Assembly: GCF_050624435.1 (NCBI RefSeq)
Contig: NC_134546.1
Span: forward strand, 43,107,501-43,171,500
From: Tenrec ecaudatus
Taxonomy: Eukaryota; Chordata; Mammalia; Afrosoricida; Tenrecidae
Reading direction: 5' to 3'
Length of the DNA stretch: 64,000 nucleotides
The notes beneath the pieces were generated by a model. It was given only the letters and a program-made list of their open reading frames with translations. It was not told the origin of the DNA and searched no databases. Of the stretch, positions 1-11,234 are shown piece by piece. How positions within the stretch are numbered: the first letter of the stretch is position 1; every line of letters starts with the position of its first letter. The position numbers and the translations under genes were made by a program.

Positions 1-520
1 CATTCACTATGGTAAGATTTTTTGTTCTGATGATGCCTGATATCTCATCCCTTCAACACCTCGTGATCACACAGGCTGGTGTGCTTCATCCATGTGGGCT
101 TTGTTGCTTCTGAGCTAGATGGTCGCTTGTTTACCTTCAAGCTTTTAAGACCCCAGATGCTATATCTTTTGATAGCCAGGCACCATCAGCTTTCTTCGCC
201 ACATTTACTTATGCACCCATTTGTCTTCAGCGATTGTATCATGGAGGTGAGCACACAATGATATAATTTTTTGTTCTTTGATGCCTGATAACTGATTCCT
301 TCGGCATCTCATGATCACATAGGCTGGTGTGCCTCTTCTATGTGGGTTTTATTGCTTCTAAGCTAGATGGCCGCTTGTTTACCTTCAAGTTTTAAGACCC
401 CAGATGCTATATCTTTTGATAGCCAGGCACCATCAGCTTTCTTCACCACATTTGCTTATTCATGTACTTTGCCTTCAGTGGCTGTATCAGGAAGGTGAGG
501 ATCATAGAATGACAAGTGAC
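1..520 (-). mobile_element. L1-type 3'-UTR fragment, two ~248-bp monomers, minus orientation
   Basis: Two direct copies of one unit are present. AGGCTGGTGTGC occurs at 73 and again at 321, each followed by similar stretches reading CATGTGGG, GCTTCTGAGCTAGATGG, CGCTTGTTTACCTTCAAG and ATAGCCAGGCACCATCAGC. The spacing is about 248 bp. The same unit occurs in the forward sense at 4780-4900 and 27666-27800, inside elements that end in a polyadenylation-like tail. This copy is therefore in reverse orientation and continues beyond the window start. The short open frame at 79-261 lies within the unit and is not considered a gene. Confidence 0.75.
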
Positions 521-779
521 TTATTTTGTTGGCTTCACTTCTAGTTCTCCAACAGAACATGTTACTGGCTGTCATTGTCATTATTCACTTGATCATGCTG
601 GAGGAGAAAATATACCTCTTAGAACCTATATCATGAGTAATCTGTGCATGTCTGTTCAAGATGAATTCCCATTTCATATTCCGTTAACCACAAACATATT
701 TTCTCTTCTGCTGGTTATTGTTTGTTTGCTTGTTTGTGCTATAGAACCTGGTATGAGAATTGGGATTAGCAAACATTGT

Positions 780-822
780 GGGATGGATGGGTGGATAGAT
801 GGATGGATGGATGGATGAATGG
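780..822. repeat. (GGAT)n microsatellite
   Basis: GGATGG units are interrupted by GTGGATAGAT. The short open frames crossing this point simply translate the repeat. Confidence 0.9.
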
Positions 823-3800
823 CAGGCTATCTTATGAGAACTAACTCTGTCAGAATATGTCTCAAAATTAAGGTAGTATTTAACTGAAAGGCATCTTTTC
901 AGTAAGATGCAAGATAGCAACAAAAAAGAGATTCTACAGAAGATTTTTTAAAAGATGTACTCTTAAACATGCATTTAACCTAACACCTTTGTTTACCAAT
1001 AGTGAGATAGGGGGTACCTTCTAAATCATATTTTCTTACCCACATTTAAAATCATAATGCATTCCATTTTTCTAGGCAGGCATTATTCCTCTAGAATAAT
1101 TTGTATATACTTTAAAATCTACACACAAGTGTTTTTCTTTTCAATATGTACTAAAAGTAGCTGTAAAGATGTACATTAATTATATGAATTCAACAGAATG
1201 ATTTGACTAGAGAAAAAAATTAATTATTCATGTTATTATTATTCTCAAAATTCAGAGTAGTTTTGAGAAATACATATAATTATGAACAATACATTTATTT
1301 TTAAAAATGAGGCCACAGTTAAGGTTAATTAATATTTTTAATAAAAAATGATGGTTTTCCTTGGAAGTTACAAAATGCATTTTGTTAGTTTAAAATAATT
1401 TTTATGGAAATCATTTTACATTGCATACAATTGCGTACAATTTTTTTTTCAAATGGTGTTCATTTTCCATTAGCAAGCCCAATGTCTCTAGAAAGATTTT
1501 GTCATATCTTACATGTCTGACAATTCCCTTTACCCACTTTTCTGTTGTTCATCACCCCAGGGAGGAGGTTATATGTAGATCATTATAATTGGTTCCCCTT
1601 CTCTACCCCACCCTCCTGGTAAATTTACTTTTCAATAAGATTATAAACAGGATCTTAGGGGAGAACAGCTTGATGAATATGCTTTTATTTTCTGACTCAG
1701 TAAAAACCAAAATGCTTTTCTTCCCTGCTACTTGCCCTGCAGGATGGCTGAACAAACCTCATCTCATCTATTGGAAAGGAATCCCATTTAATTCTGCTTG
1801 ACCAAAAATCTGTTTCCATAGTTCTAAAACATGTAATCACCCCAAGGTACATTGCCTTGCAGCTTAAGTGGCTCAGCACTATCACTGAGGAAAATACACG
1901 TTGATTGAGAAAACAGTCCAGAATGACTTTTGAAAAATAAAATGACCCTTTCCTGCTACAGGATTTAGTAAGGCAGTGGATTAAAGCAGGCAGACCCGGT
2001 CACTTCTGACAGGGTTTAAGGGAAGAGGCTTTATGCAACTAGGAAAAATGGGTCAGAGAGTAACCTCCAAATTAGCATTGTAAATCACTCCCTACTGTTT
2101 GAACGTTGGACTAAAGTCTCAAAAAAAAGAAAAAACACTTTAGATTTTACATGGATGGGTAATGTCTTTGCAGTTGAAAGACAATATAAAAATCAATTTT
2201 AAGGTAAGAACAATTCACAAACACATATTTCAGCTACTGAAAAATAAATAATATGCCTTCTTCTACTTTCTCCCCGACATATATACACATTGTTACTTAG
2301 AATAATATGCTTATAAAAGAGTATTTTAGAAACAATCCAACTTTCAAAACATTGTTGCCACAATTGTATATTTGTAAAATAATATATTTATCCAAATTAT
2401 TTAATTGTAGTTGATCTGCTAAAAATTTAAAGATTAAAGATGTCTATCTTTTAATGATAACAGTAATCTTTAATTTTAGCCAATATCTCCTTAAATGAAC
2501 CACGTAATCACTCATTGATTAAATCATTTATATCTATCAACCATTGCTGTCTTTAAACCTGTAATAGCTTATAATAAAAAGGATTTTGTTCATTGACAAG
2601 TAAAGATCAGTTATTTTTTCTTTTTCATTAATTAATATTACTATAAAATGCCTTTACTTTTACTTAAACATTTCTAGGTGTTTAGCTTTCAAATGAAACA
2701 GAAAACTTGCTTTTTAAAAAAGTACATTTTCTCATTATGTAATAGTTCCCAGTTGATTAGCTACATACCGGCAAACTTGACCATTCTTTCTCTATTTGGG
2801 TAGAAACCAAAGCCCCTGTAACTCCACTAGTGTTGTACTAAAACTATGTGACCACTTCAAATTTTAAGCACAGAAACATTTACAACTCTGACAGTTCTAG
2901 AATGTAACTCTTACAAAGAAAGCTGTCTTTCAATTCCTTTGCTCATTTTTACCTTTCTCAGATTAATCTTTAGAACGAGCTTCACTAAACCACAATCAAG
3001 GACAACAATAACAAAGCAGTAATGAACTTTCAGGAAAGACCTTTTAACTGTAGTTGAATGGCACCAGAGGTCATTCAAATATCCGTGCAAAGCTACAAGG
3101 GTCTATGCAAGGTGATAAATGATATATTATCGACCAGCTTACAAGTTCAAACACGATAAAATCAACAAAATGATGACCCTCTATTCCAATAATTCCTATT
3201 TGAATTTAGGTTCAATGAGTAAGGTTTTTGTTTTTGTTGCTACTAATACACCTTCAAACCCTAGAACATGTTTGGCACATGTAGAGGCTATTCAAAAATA
3301 TTTATGGATGGGCATCCTATGAAGTAACTTGTTTTAATTTTTAGCAAATACAAAGATTTTTTTTAAAATGGAGAGGCGAAGGAGAATAGGTATATGTAGG
3401 TAAATACATGCAACACTGTATTGAAAATGTATAGACTACCCCTTCTATGAACATTTTCTCTTCATTATACCACTCACAAACAAGGTAAAAATAAGCAATG
3501 TATTTTCTTTTCTTAATTTGGGATGTATATACCGATTAATAGATAGTGTGCTATTGCAAGCACAATTTGCTTCCACTATATTTCCCCAAAATCTGACCTT
3601 TTCAAACACTTGAAATAAAAACAACTTTATAAATGAGTGTTTTCTAGCTTCCAATACTAAGTGTTTGATCAAAGATTCTATAGAACAGTCTGGACCACAA
3701 GGGGGAAATGCAAAACAGAACTTAAAATTTTCGTGCAGTTCAGACTCTCTAGATCCAAGAAGGCTGAATGAATCCTTAAAACTATCGTCCTAAGATAATA

Positions 3801-3949
3801 TTTAGGACGGAAACAAACAAAAAAACGTTCCTTGAAGTGTTTTTTAAACCAAACAGTAGTTTAATTAGTAATGAATGCCTGCCTTGCGCCTTGTGCCCAT
3901 TTGAGAACTATTATATATAGAAGAGACTACTGAAAATAGAAACTCAGTA
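823..3949. other. AT-rich intronic DNA, nothing recognised
   Basis: No SINE or LINE landmarks, splice-flanked coding segment or RNA gene was recognised. Open frames here are under 80 codons and show no family resemblance. Confidence 0.6.
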
Positions 3950-4145
3950 GATTAGAGGGTTATTTTGGGGGCAATGAGTTTATATTAATGAAGAAGGACC
4001 AGATGGATGAGATAAAAGGATGAAAAGAGTTGCAGAACTTTAAAATGCAATCTATGCCACTAAATTGTACATGGGAAAAGTATTGGATGCTGGGACAGCC
4101 ACCACGGCAAACACAATAAAATTTTCAAATATTAAAGAAGTACAT
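3950..4145 (+). mobile_element. Possible old L1 3' tail
   Basis: The segment CTATGCCACTAAATTGTACA followed about 50 bp later by CACAATAAAATTTTC resembles the end of older mammalian L1 3' UTRs, where a 'cactgaattgtacac' stretch precedes an ACAATAAAA tail. The match is short and the assignment tentative. Confidence 0.4.
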
Positions 4146-4206
4146 TAAATAAAGAAATACATACATAAATGTCTTCATTTTTTGCCTCTTTAGAATGCAG
4201 TTTTCT

Positions 4207-5597
4207 GCGACATTATACCTTCTGGTGGGGGAAAGGAACCGACCTACCATACCCAGACAGAAGCAAACCACGAGGGAAAAAGAGAAAGGGGCAGTCGGCC
4301 TAGACTCCATATCGGCACACCGAGCCCAGAGGATGTGGTCCCTGCATGGAGCTGCTGGGCACAGAGAGGACTGTGGGACTACCAACAGCTCCAGACATGT
4401 TGTCCCCTAACTGGAGCATACTGAGATAGGGGACAATCATGGGGGCACACGGGGGGGGGGGGGAGGAGACAGTGTGGGAATGGAGCATACAGATCAGCAA
4501 TTGGGGTAAAGCTGAGTCACAGAGCCTCTGAGGATCCCTAAGAATGGACTTTGGGCTAGGAGGGGTAGCCTCCGGATCTCCATTAGAACCAGGAGAGAGG
4601 GTCTCCTGGGGACCAGCAAATAGACCTGGACCTCTATAGGGAGATTAATATAGGTGTCCACTTATGTAATACATTAATCCATAACAATAGTGGTATTTGC
4701 CAATGTACATATATTTATAAGGCAATGCACTGAATTGCTGAAGACAAAATGGGTGTATAAGCAGATATGGTAAAGACAGAGGATGGTGCCTGGCTATTAA
4801 AAGATATAGTGTCTGGGGTCTTAAAGGCTTGAAGTTAAACAAGCGGCCATCCAACACTAAAATACCAAGCCAGTTCGATCGTGAGGTGTCATCGAGACTG
4901 GGCAAAGGGCATCAGAAGACCAACAACAAACAGTAAACAAACAAACAAACAAAATAGAGGAGGGGGGTTGGAGCAGAGACCCAAAGTCCATCTATGGACC
5001 ATGGAACATCCTCCCACAGAGGCATCACAGGGAGGGGTTGCGTAAATCAGTGTCCAGTAGCGCACTAATGGGTCACGCAATATACCTCTGATCCCTTGGG
5101 CCTTCTCGCCCCCAGCTATCATGACCCCAGTGCGGCTTCCCAATCTAGACTAGATAGTAGCATGTACATAGGTATAGGCAAGAGATAAGAGTCACAACGC
5201 ATGGAACTCAGGAACAGGAATGGGAATAGAGATAGCAAAAGGGTAGGGGGAAGGGGGGGAGAGTTGGGAGGAAGAGGGGTATCGGTCGCAAGGAGTGGTA
5301 CATAACCACACACCCTGAGTCAAGGGGAAGAACAACAGAAACCAGAGGGAAAGGGAGACAGAGGTTGGTGTGAGATTTGAAAATAATTAACAATCTACAA
5401 TCTATCAGGAGGTCACAAGGGGTGGGGAGGGAGAGGGAAAAAAGAGGAGCTGATTCCCAAGGGCTCAATGGAAAATAAATGTCTAGAAAAGAATGATGGA
5501 ATATATGTACAAATATGTCAGATATGTCAGATACGATTGATGTATGGATTGTAACAAGTGTTGTAAGAGCCCCCAATAAAATATTTATAAGTTTTTA
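4207..5597 (+). mobile_element. 5'-truncated L1 3'-UTR insertion with target-site duplication
   Basis: This 1.4-kb element contains the unit GTCTGGGGTCTTAAAGGCTTG near 4811, purine-rich AGGGAGAGGG stretches, GAGGAGCTGAT near 5443, and the tail GAGCCCCCAATAAAATATTT at about 5569-5588. It is flanked by 13-bp direct repeats, AATGCAGTTTTCT (4194-4206) and AATGCGGTTTTCT (5598-5610), 12 of 13 identical. That is typical of L1 target-primed insertion. A run of 13 Gs lies at 4451-4463. The antisense open frame of 122 codons at 5208-5576 falls inside the UTR and is judged non-coding. Confidence 0.82.
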
Positions 5598-5610
5598 AAT
5601 GCGGTTTTCT

Positions 5611-6577
5611 AGAAAAAAAAAACTAGTCATGTATTTTGCAAAGGTCTATGTAGCACCTAAATGGACATTCATCAAATATTAGAAACAAAGCAGTTTTGGA
5701 TCAATAAAAAGGAACAATTCTGAAAGACATTGTGTCACAGTCTGTTTAAAAGCCATGAACGTCAACAGGATAGCCAAACTGTTAACAGCAATCTATAGAC
5801 TCCCATCATCATAGGCCATGAAGATTTTTCTTCCTGCGTCCTTCATCGATTTAACTTTAACCCCTAACATTACACCCAAGCATAGTATTACACATAAGAG
5901 AATTATACTTCTAAATAATAGAAATATATGTAGCAACAATTCTATTTTAGCATATCTAGACATAAAATTAAACAATAAGAAAATTAAGAACACTCTAGGT
6001 GAAAGAAATTAGCCATATATCATACACATCTTATCCTGAGAGAGATTTGAAATACCACATTTACAGACAAACAGTATTTTGCTCCATATGAAAGAAATAA
6101 GGTAGACCAATCATGCACCAATTCAAAAATTTGAACCTCTAAAATATAAAACTTTAAGAACGATTGTAACAGTGTCTTCCTCTCAGACGATCAAATTGCC
6201 CTTCCTTTGACTTGGCTACAGCGCTAAACGCACTTGAACAGAGACTTTTAAATACTTCGTTCACTTATTCCGTCGTTGGACTTAAAATTCAAACACCTCT
6301 GCGATCAGCAATTGCCTCCAGGTTATGAATCAAAACTCTCATCTAGCAACTGACAAACCAAAGCAAACTAGTTTGTAAAACCCCGAAAAAACTCCGTCTA
6401 ACCACACAGCCACATGTCATCCTCACATCAAACCAAGCGCGCTGTACGAAGCAAGTCTAAAGGGAAGATGCCGTGCCCGAGACCATGGAACAGCTGTGTC
6501 AGGAAATGGCACATATAGGAGGAAGCCCATTTCGATGAGCTTCATTACGAAGGAAGGAAGACCATCCAGGCACTCAC
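5611..6577. other. AT-rich intronic DNA, nothing recognised
   Basis: This is non-repetitive by eye. No coding or RNA feature was recognised up to the donor of the 320-bp exon at 6577. Confidence 0.6.
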
Positions 6578-6897
6578 CTGGCTCACGGGCTCTTTCGTGG
6601 GCGGCTTTCCTCGTCTGGCTGTGCTGGTAGCGAGGGTCGTGGTGGTTTCCATAATGGACGTGGACATCTCCGACTGCGTGGCAGTGGCTGTCGACTCGGT
6701 GGTCATAGAGGAAGGCACTTCACCAACCAGTCTCACATTTCCCACTATGGCGATGTTGGCATCATTTTCGGCTGCCATATTCAGAACTTTCAAGCCATTG
6801 TAGTAAAGACCAGAGAGCTGGCCCTGGAAGGGCTGGCCCTGCTCTTTCCCGCCAATTATTATGGTTGCTTGGCTATTGAAGATTGTGAGCTGACGCC
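6578..6897 (-). CDS. NRXN1: NRXN1 exon, end of LNS6 and start of Ser/Thr-rich stalk
   Basis: This is a 320-bp exon on the minus strand. The acceptor (tttttacag) precedes base 6897 and a consensus donor (gtgagt) begins at 6577. It enters in phase 1 and leaves at a codon boundary after a glutamine. The first half reads [20 protein letters not shown] and continues through [20 protein letters not shown] to RLVGEV, the last beta-strands of the sixth LNS domain. The second half ([14 protein letters not shown] onward, with [20 protein letters not shown]) is the Ser/Thr-rich stalk, which is heavily O-glycosylated in neurexins. It ends KEPVSQ. The following exon, for the rest of the stalk, transmembrane helix and cytoplasmic tail, is not in the window. 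[16 protein letters not shown] fits NRXN1 rather than NRXN2 or NRXN3, from recalled family sequence. An upstream in-frame ATG at 6925 lies in the intron and is not a start. Confidence 0.96.
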
Positions 6898-8305
6898 CTG
6901 TAAAAATAATATTACATACATGCAAAAGTGTTGATTGTGACCTCTACATTCTACAAAGGATGATAAAACAGATCTTTCATGGAGTGGATAATGAGAGCAA
7001 TAAACTATAAGAGAGGCAGTTGACTCATAATTCATTGCTTATAAATGAGGTGTCCATGGAATGCATACTTATTGGCAATACTTATAAATTCTCAACTTAT
7101 TGTAAATGTTGTGCGTTTGCTAAAAAACCAATCAAAGATATATCTGACAAATCAATTTTTAGTGGAGGCCCTTTCCCTCAAGATGTTATGCTGTTGGTTG
7201 CTAAATTTAAAAGGTAAATAAACAAGTGAGATAATCTACTATTTCAAGTACTTGTCATTCTGAGATTACCACTAGCAGATACCAATCTAGAGTAGCAGAA
7301 ATCTAATTTAAATTTATGGTAAAAAATTTATAATTCAGATAATAGTCACAGGTACGTATATCTAGGCTTTAAAATGCTAACTTTTAAGGCAATTGTCCAT
7401 TGTTATATGAATGGTTTTATATTATTTTTATTTGTATTTTTTTCCCCCCGGCAACAATCGCACTGAAAGGAAATGCATGGTTTACACTGAGCCTGCCAGA
7501 GACAAAAATTCAAAAATATTTATCTGATTGGCTTTCAGCAAGTCTATCAAAATAAAACAAGATGGAACAAATTGGCTTCAGATGTGAAAAGCGGCTTCGG
7601 GAATGATACACAAACCGATGGAGAATCTATGGCACATTTCCAGCAGACAGCAATTCTCAGCAACATCCCCATGATCATCAAACGGACATCCAGTCTCGGC
7701 AGAGTGCCCTCTGCTCATAACAAGCATGCACACGACTTTACGTTCAGTTTTCATGAGGGCTTGTTCCCAAATGCTCTTAGAAGCTTGCAAACGTTAAAGG
7801 GACTTCATTTGGACCGGCAACTCATATTGCCCGCTATTTAAGATGCCTAGAGTTTAAGCAAAGAGTTGTTTGTTTGTTTGGTTGTTGTTGTTTTGGTTGG
7901 TTTGTTTTGTTTTTCAGGACCATAATAAAGATATCCGAACTACATATATTTTAGTTAATAATTTAGAGGCTGGACCATGTAACATAATCTATGAATGATT
8001 TATCATTTTGGGTTAATGCTTGCTGTGAGTTCCTTCAAAGATTGAGTTAGTGGATTATATTTCACAGTCCCTTTAACCTTAAGTTAACAGGGTAAGATTA
8101 TTAAACAGCTGATACGTCTAAAAAAGGTATAGAAATTATTATACAAGGTATGCAAATATTACTATCTACATTTTACTGTTTTAAATTTGTTTTTAATTTA
8201 GTTTTACGGAAAATTTATTTTTTATGTTTATTAGTGTTACAATGAAGAACTACTTGGTTATGTTCAAATTATTTTTTTATTTGAAGTTTTAATCAATGTT
8301 TTTAC
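6898..8305 (-). other. NRXN1: NRXN1 intron between SS4 cassette and 320-bp exon
   Basis: This 1,408-bp intron is bounded by the donor gtaaaaac at 8305 and the acceptor tttttacag ending at 6898. It is AT-rich. I recognised no SINE or LINE copy in it, which contrasts with the repeat-dense introns on either side. The end next to the SS4 exon carries the UAAA/UUAA cluster listed separately. A T-rich (GTTT)n-like patch lies near 7866-7915. The open frames at 7020-7217 and 7572-7841 have no recognisable protein and are treated as chance. Confidence 0.85.
8170..8305 (-). promoter_or_regulatory. UAAA/UUAA-rich block downstream of SS4 donor (candidate STAR-protein splicing silencer)
   Basis: On the transcribed (minus) strand, the first ~135 nt of intron after the SS4 exon holds many UAAA and UUAA motifs. 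UUAA lies at 8289-8292, 8193-8196 and 8181-8184. UAAA lies at 8301-8304 (in the donor itself), 8276-8279, 8227-8230, 8221-8224, 8214-8217, 8203-8206, 8197-8200 and 8172-8175. Such clusters downstream of neurexin AS4 exons are the known binding sites for the STAR proteins Sam68, SLM1 and SLM2 (KHDRBS1-3), which promote skipping. The motifs are seen directly; the function is inferred from mouse work. AT-richness alone raises the motif count, so the case rests on position as well as density. Confidence 0.6.
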
Positions 8306-8395
8306 CTTTGTCGAGTAGCCATTCATCAACTACTCGACCAAGTCGATATGGAATTCGCTGTCTAGCAATCGCCAGGCGCTCGTTATCATTGTTTC
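8306..8395 (-). CDS. NRXN1: NRXN1 SS4 (AS4) alternative cassette exon
   Basis: This is a 90-bp exon on the minus strand. The acceptor (aaag) precedes base 8395 and the donor (gtaaaaac) begins at 8305. It adds 30 residues, reading [20 protein letters not shown] then [10 protein letters not shown]. Both ends are in phase 1, so inclusion or skipping keeps the frame: YPA-G joins either NNDNERL or RQLTIF. This is splice site 4 of neurexin-1. In the known biology, SS4-minus forms bind neuroligins and LRRTMs more strongly, while SS4-plus forms bind cerebellins. The acceptor is weak: it lacks a long pyrimidine tract and instead has two TTTAAA-type motifs, as expected for a regulated cassette. The exon is too short to appear as an ATG-started open frame and was found by reading the minus strand directly. 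All codons are intact. Confidence 0.97.
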
Positions 8396-9888
8396 CTTTA
8401 AAGTTTAAAGAGACATTTCATTGGTTAAAATCTGTAAGGTCAAAGGTTAAAAGTTAATACTTAAAGCTCGAGCTATACAGTTGCCACATGATTTTTTGAA
8501 ATTTGGAATTTTAAAAAGCTCTACCTAGAACATTTCATGTTTCAGACTTTTCATTCATTCATTTATTTTATTTTAGCAAACAAAATTATTCCTATGTTAA
8601 TTGAAAATTAGAAATCTGCATTTGAGCTAGGTTATTGAACTTATGTTATAGACAGACCCGAACCACCAATTTAAACAGCATATCATAGCTTTACAGAAAA
8701 TGACCATTGACCTCAGGGTTTTGTCTTTTTGATGTTTCTTATTAACTAGTTAAACATGTTCAGGTGAAACAGGTTTAAGTTTTCAAAATACATTCAACCA
8801 GATTAGTAATTTATGAACACCAAACTTAATATACCAACTTTGGCACACTAAAGCATCTAAAAGAGCCCTAGCATACTTTATTTCCTATTCAGAAAACAGA
8901 AATTCCTATCTCATCTAAGGAAACCACACAGTCCGAATTGTTCTTGTGTATTCTGCACAGATCGGGTTATGAGCCACGTGCCCATCATAGGAGACTGCCG
9001 CTTGCATGATCCAAATCTGTTGCAGGAAAAGGCTTTGACAAAAGTGACCTGATTCGAATCTTCTTCAGTTTCTTTTAACACATACCATGTCGAAACATAT
9101 ACCATTTGAAAAGAAACTTATGCTTGTTTTTATATACTCAACTCAAATATCTGCTATTTATTAGCCAATTCTATAAACTACATGACAATTGCAGGGGGCG
9201 ATGGAAGCCACAAACTGATCGCATTCATAAGCTAAATGAGAGCCTGACAGTTTCGAACACAATCTATCGGAAGCAATGTTTAAATTGACCTGGAATAATG
9301 CTTGCAAATAGATGAATGCTTTCTTGATCTGTAAAGCACTTACAAAGAATGGAGGCTGCCGTCTAAGTGATCAATAGTGTAGGTTGCAAGAAAAGTGTTC
9401 TTATTCTGTAGTACTTAATGAACGTGAAATTTCAAGCTAAGGCATTTGAGTACGGTTGAGGTGACGATTCAGATGTGAAAAACCTAATGCATGGAAGAAC
9501 TGATCACAAGAAAGGAGAGGGGCTTACACTAGTGAAAATGAGAGGAATTTTTTCTTAAGCTAAGATTAATTTAATTTCTACCTGATGCTAATATTTTTAT
9601 ACACTATGCTTACCGCAATAAACTCAACAGGCCATTAGTCACATAGCTTTAGAAAAATTTAAAAAGGACTATTTTTTGATTCTATCAATTTTTTTATTGA
9701 AGCATGTACACAAATAAAAATATTGAAAAACAGATGATGTAAATGTATCACTGTGGAGCCAACTGCAAAGTTTAATAAAAACAATCTTCGTGTGCCTATT
9801 TCTGTATGTGATGGTATTTTCATGACAATAAATCATTGAAAAAAATCTATTTATCTAATAGCCAAGATTTGCTTTATTCCAACCTGAG

Positions 9889-9956
9889 AAGACTTCAAAA
9901 CTTCCATGCAAAAATTTATTATCTTTTAATTCACTTTTTCCATGAACTTTTGAGTT
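9889..9956. repeat. Short inverted-repeat element (MITE-like)
   Basis: The left end ACTTCAAAACTTCCATGCAAAA is approximately inverted at the right end TTTTTCCATGAACTTTTGAG, about 65 bp in all. Similar arms are seen at 17146-17190 and 57493-57565, suggesting a short non-autonomous DNA transposon or related palindrome family. The family name is not known to me. Confidence 0.4.
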
Positions 9957-10799
9957 TTCCCTCTTACAATGCATTTATACAGCAACATGTGATGTAATCA
10001 TGATAATGTATGAAAATAATATCTTGTAACATAAGAATAGCTTTGTACTGAAATATTAATTTTTGAAAGTTTACAAAGCTTTAAAATCACACTTTCTAAA
10101 AATGTGTGCACAATGTGTGTTCTGGCATGCATGCATATATGTATATTTGTACTGCAATTTAATATTGGTTATCTTAAGACACTGTGTTTATTGATAACTT
10201 AAATATTTTAGGCTTCAATGTGGTTTATGTAATACGCATGTGTTGCTTTTAAGATTTGAAAGTAGGAATAAAATATTATTTTTCACAAACCCATGCCTTT
10301 TGCTCTAAGGCCTTATTTCCTGCTCACTGTTCACACAAATCCACAATGCTCGAATTCTCTCGGCTACTTGAGGATTACTGACTCCTTAGAGAGTTTTTCA
10401 TGACGAATTGACTGACTCACGTCCATAGTCACTACTCTAGCAGAGCCTCCAAGCTCGGTCTTGCTGTATTACTGAGTTTGGGGTTTTGCTTTGTTTGGGG
10501 TTGTTTCTACAGATATCCCTGATTCCTCTCCACAAGCAATCCCACCTGCCACTTACATTGTTATCACTCCTATCATTGCCTTTTGGGGAACCTTTCTGAC
10601 CCTTAATGAGGCTCACAAAGACTTCCACAACTTGACCCCTTCCTGTCTCTCCTGATTTAGCTCATGGCTCCCCCTTCTTTTAGCTTCACAAGGCTTTCAG
10701 TGCCTTGGATGCTTACCTTTCTCCTCTCTGGGTTTTGCGTTTGCAGTTTCCTCTATTTAAAATAGTCTCCTTCCGTCCCCATACTAACTTCACCTTCTT

Positions 10800-11000
10800 A
10801 TTGCTGCTTTTTTTTACTTGCTGTTGAGTGACTTCTAATTCATGGCAACCACAGGTTTTCAAGGCTGAAGACAGGTCTTACTTGGGACTTGGGTGGACTC
10901 AAAACAGCAACCTTTCACCTATTAGTCCAGCACCTAGCCATTTGTGCCACTCATGAACTCCGGCCATCTCGCTTTAGCCAACTATTGCCAAGAGTATCAC
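10800..11000 (-). mobile_element. AfroSINE-type SINE, diverged
   Basis: In reverse sense, the landmarks include TGAGTGACTTCTAATTCATG then GCAACC and AAGGCTG. These correspond to the antisense of the SINE 3' half (gactcgatggca...tgactcatagcgaccc). The remainder is poorly preserved. Confidence 0.5.
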
Positions 11001-11049
11001 TTCCCCAGAAAGACTTCCCTGACATCCCTAAACAAAATCCCCAAACTCC

Positions 11050-11215
11050 AAACCAACTACCACTGAGCTGATTCCAGCTCACAGAGACTCAAGATAGGGC
11101 TTCTGAGGCTATAAATCTTTACTGGAGCAGAAAGTCTCATCTTTCTCTTGAGGAGCAGCTGGTGAGTTTGAACTATGGATCTTGCAGCTAGCAGTTCAAA
11201 TCTTATGAAACAACA
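11050..11215 (-). mobile_element. AfroSINE-type SINE
   Basis: ACCACTGAGCTGATTCCAGC, CTTTACTGGAGCAGAAAG, CTCATCTTTCTC, GAGCAGCTGGTGAGTTTGAA and GCTAGCAGTTC match, in order, the antisense of the tRNA-derived SINE seen throughout the window. Confidence 0.75.
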
Positions 11216-11234
11216 CAACCAGACCTCAGGACAC

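Larger units (their letters stand above)
1..6577 (-). other. NRXN1: NRXN1 intron downstream of the stalk exon (partial)
   Basis: This is intronic sequence after the donor at 6577. It contains L1 3'-UTR copies (1-520 and 4207-5597), a short (GGAT)n tract and otherwise AT-rich unique-looking DNA at 823-3950 and 5611-6577. The next NRXN1 exon, which should begin near TTDDILVA, was not found. Confidence 0.75.

Noticed and set aside
5208..5576. Open frame of 122 codons on the minus strand
   Set aside because: It lies antisense within the purine-rich L1 3' UTR; the proline/serine/leucine-rich translation reflects the G/A-rich repeat.
6898..6925. ATG at 6925 as a start codon for a short neurexin form
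   Set aside because: It lies before the splice acceptor in the intron, and the frame match to the exon is a coincidence. Internal NRXN1 promoters are known, but nothing here shows one.
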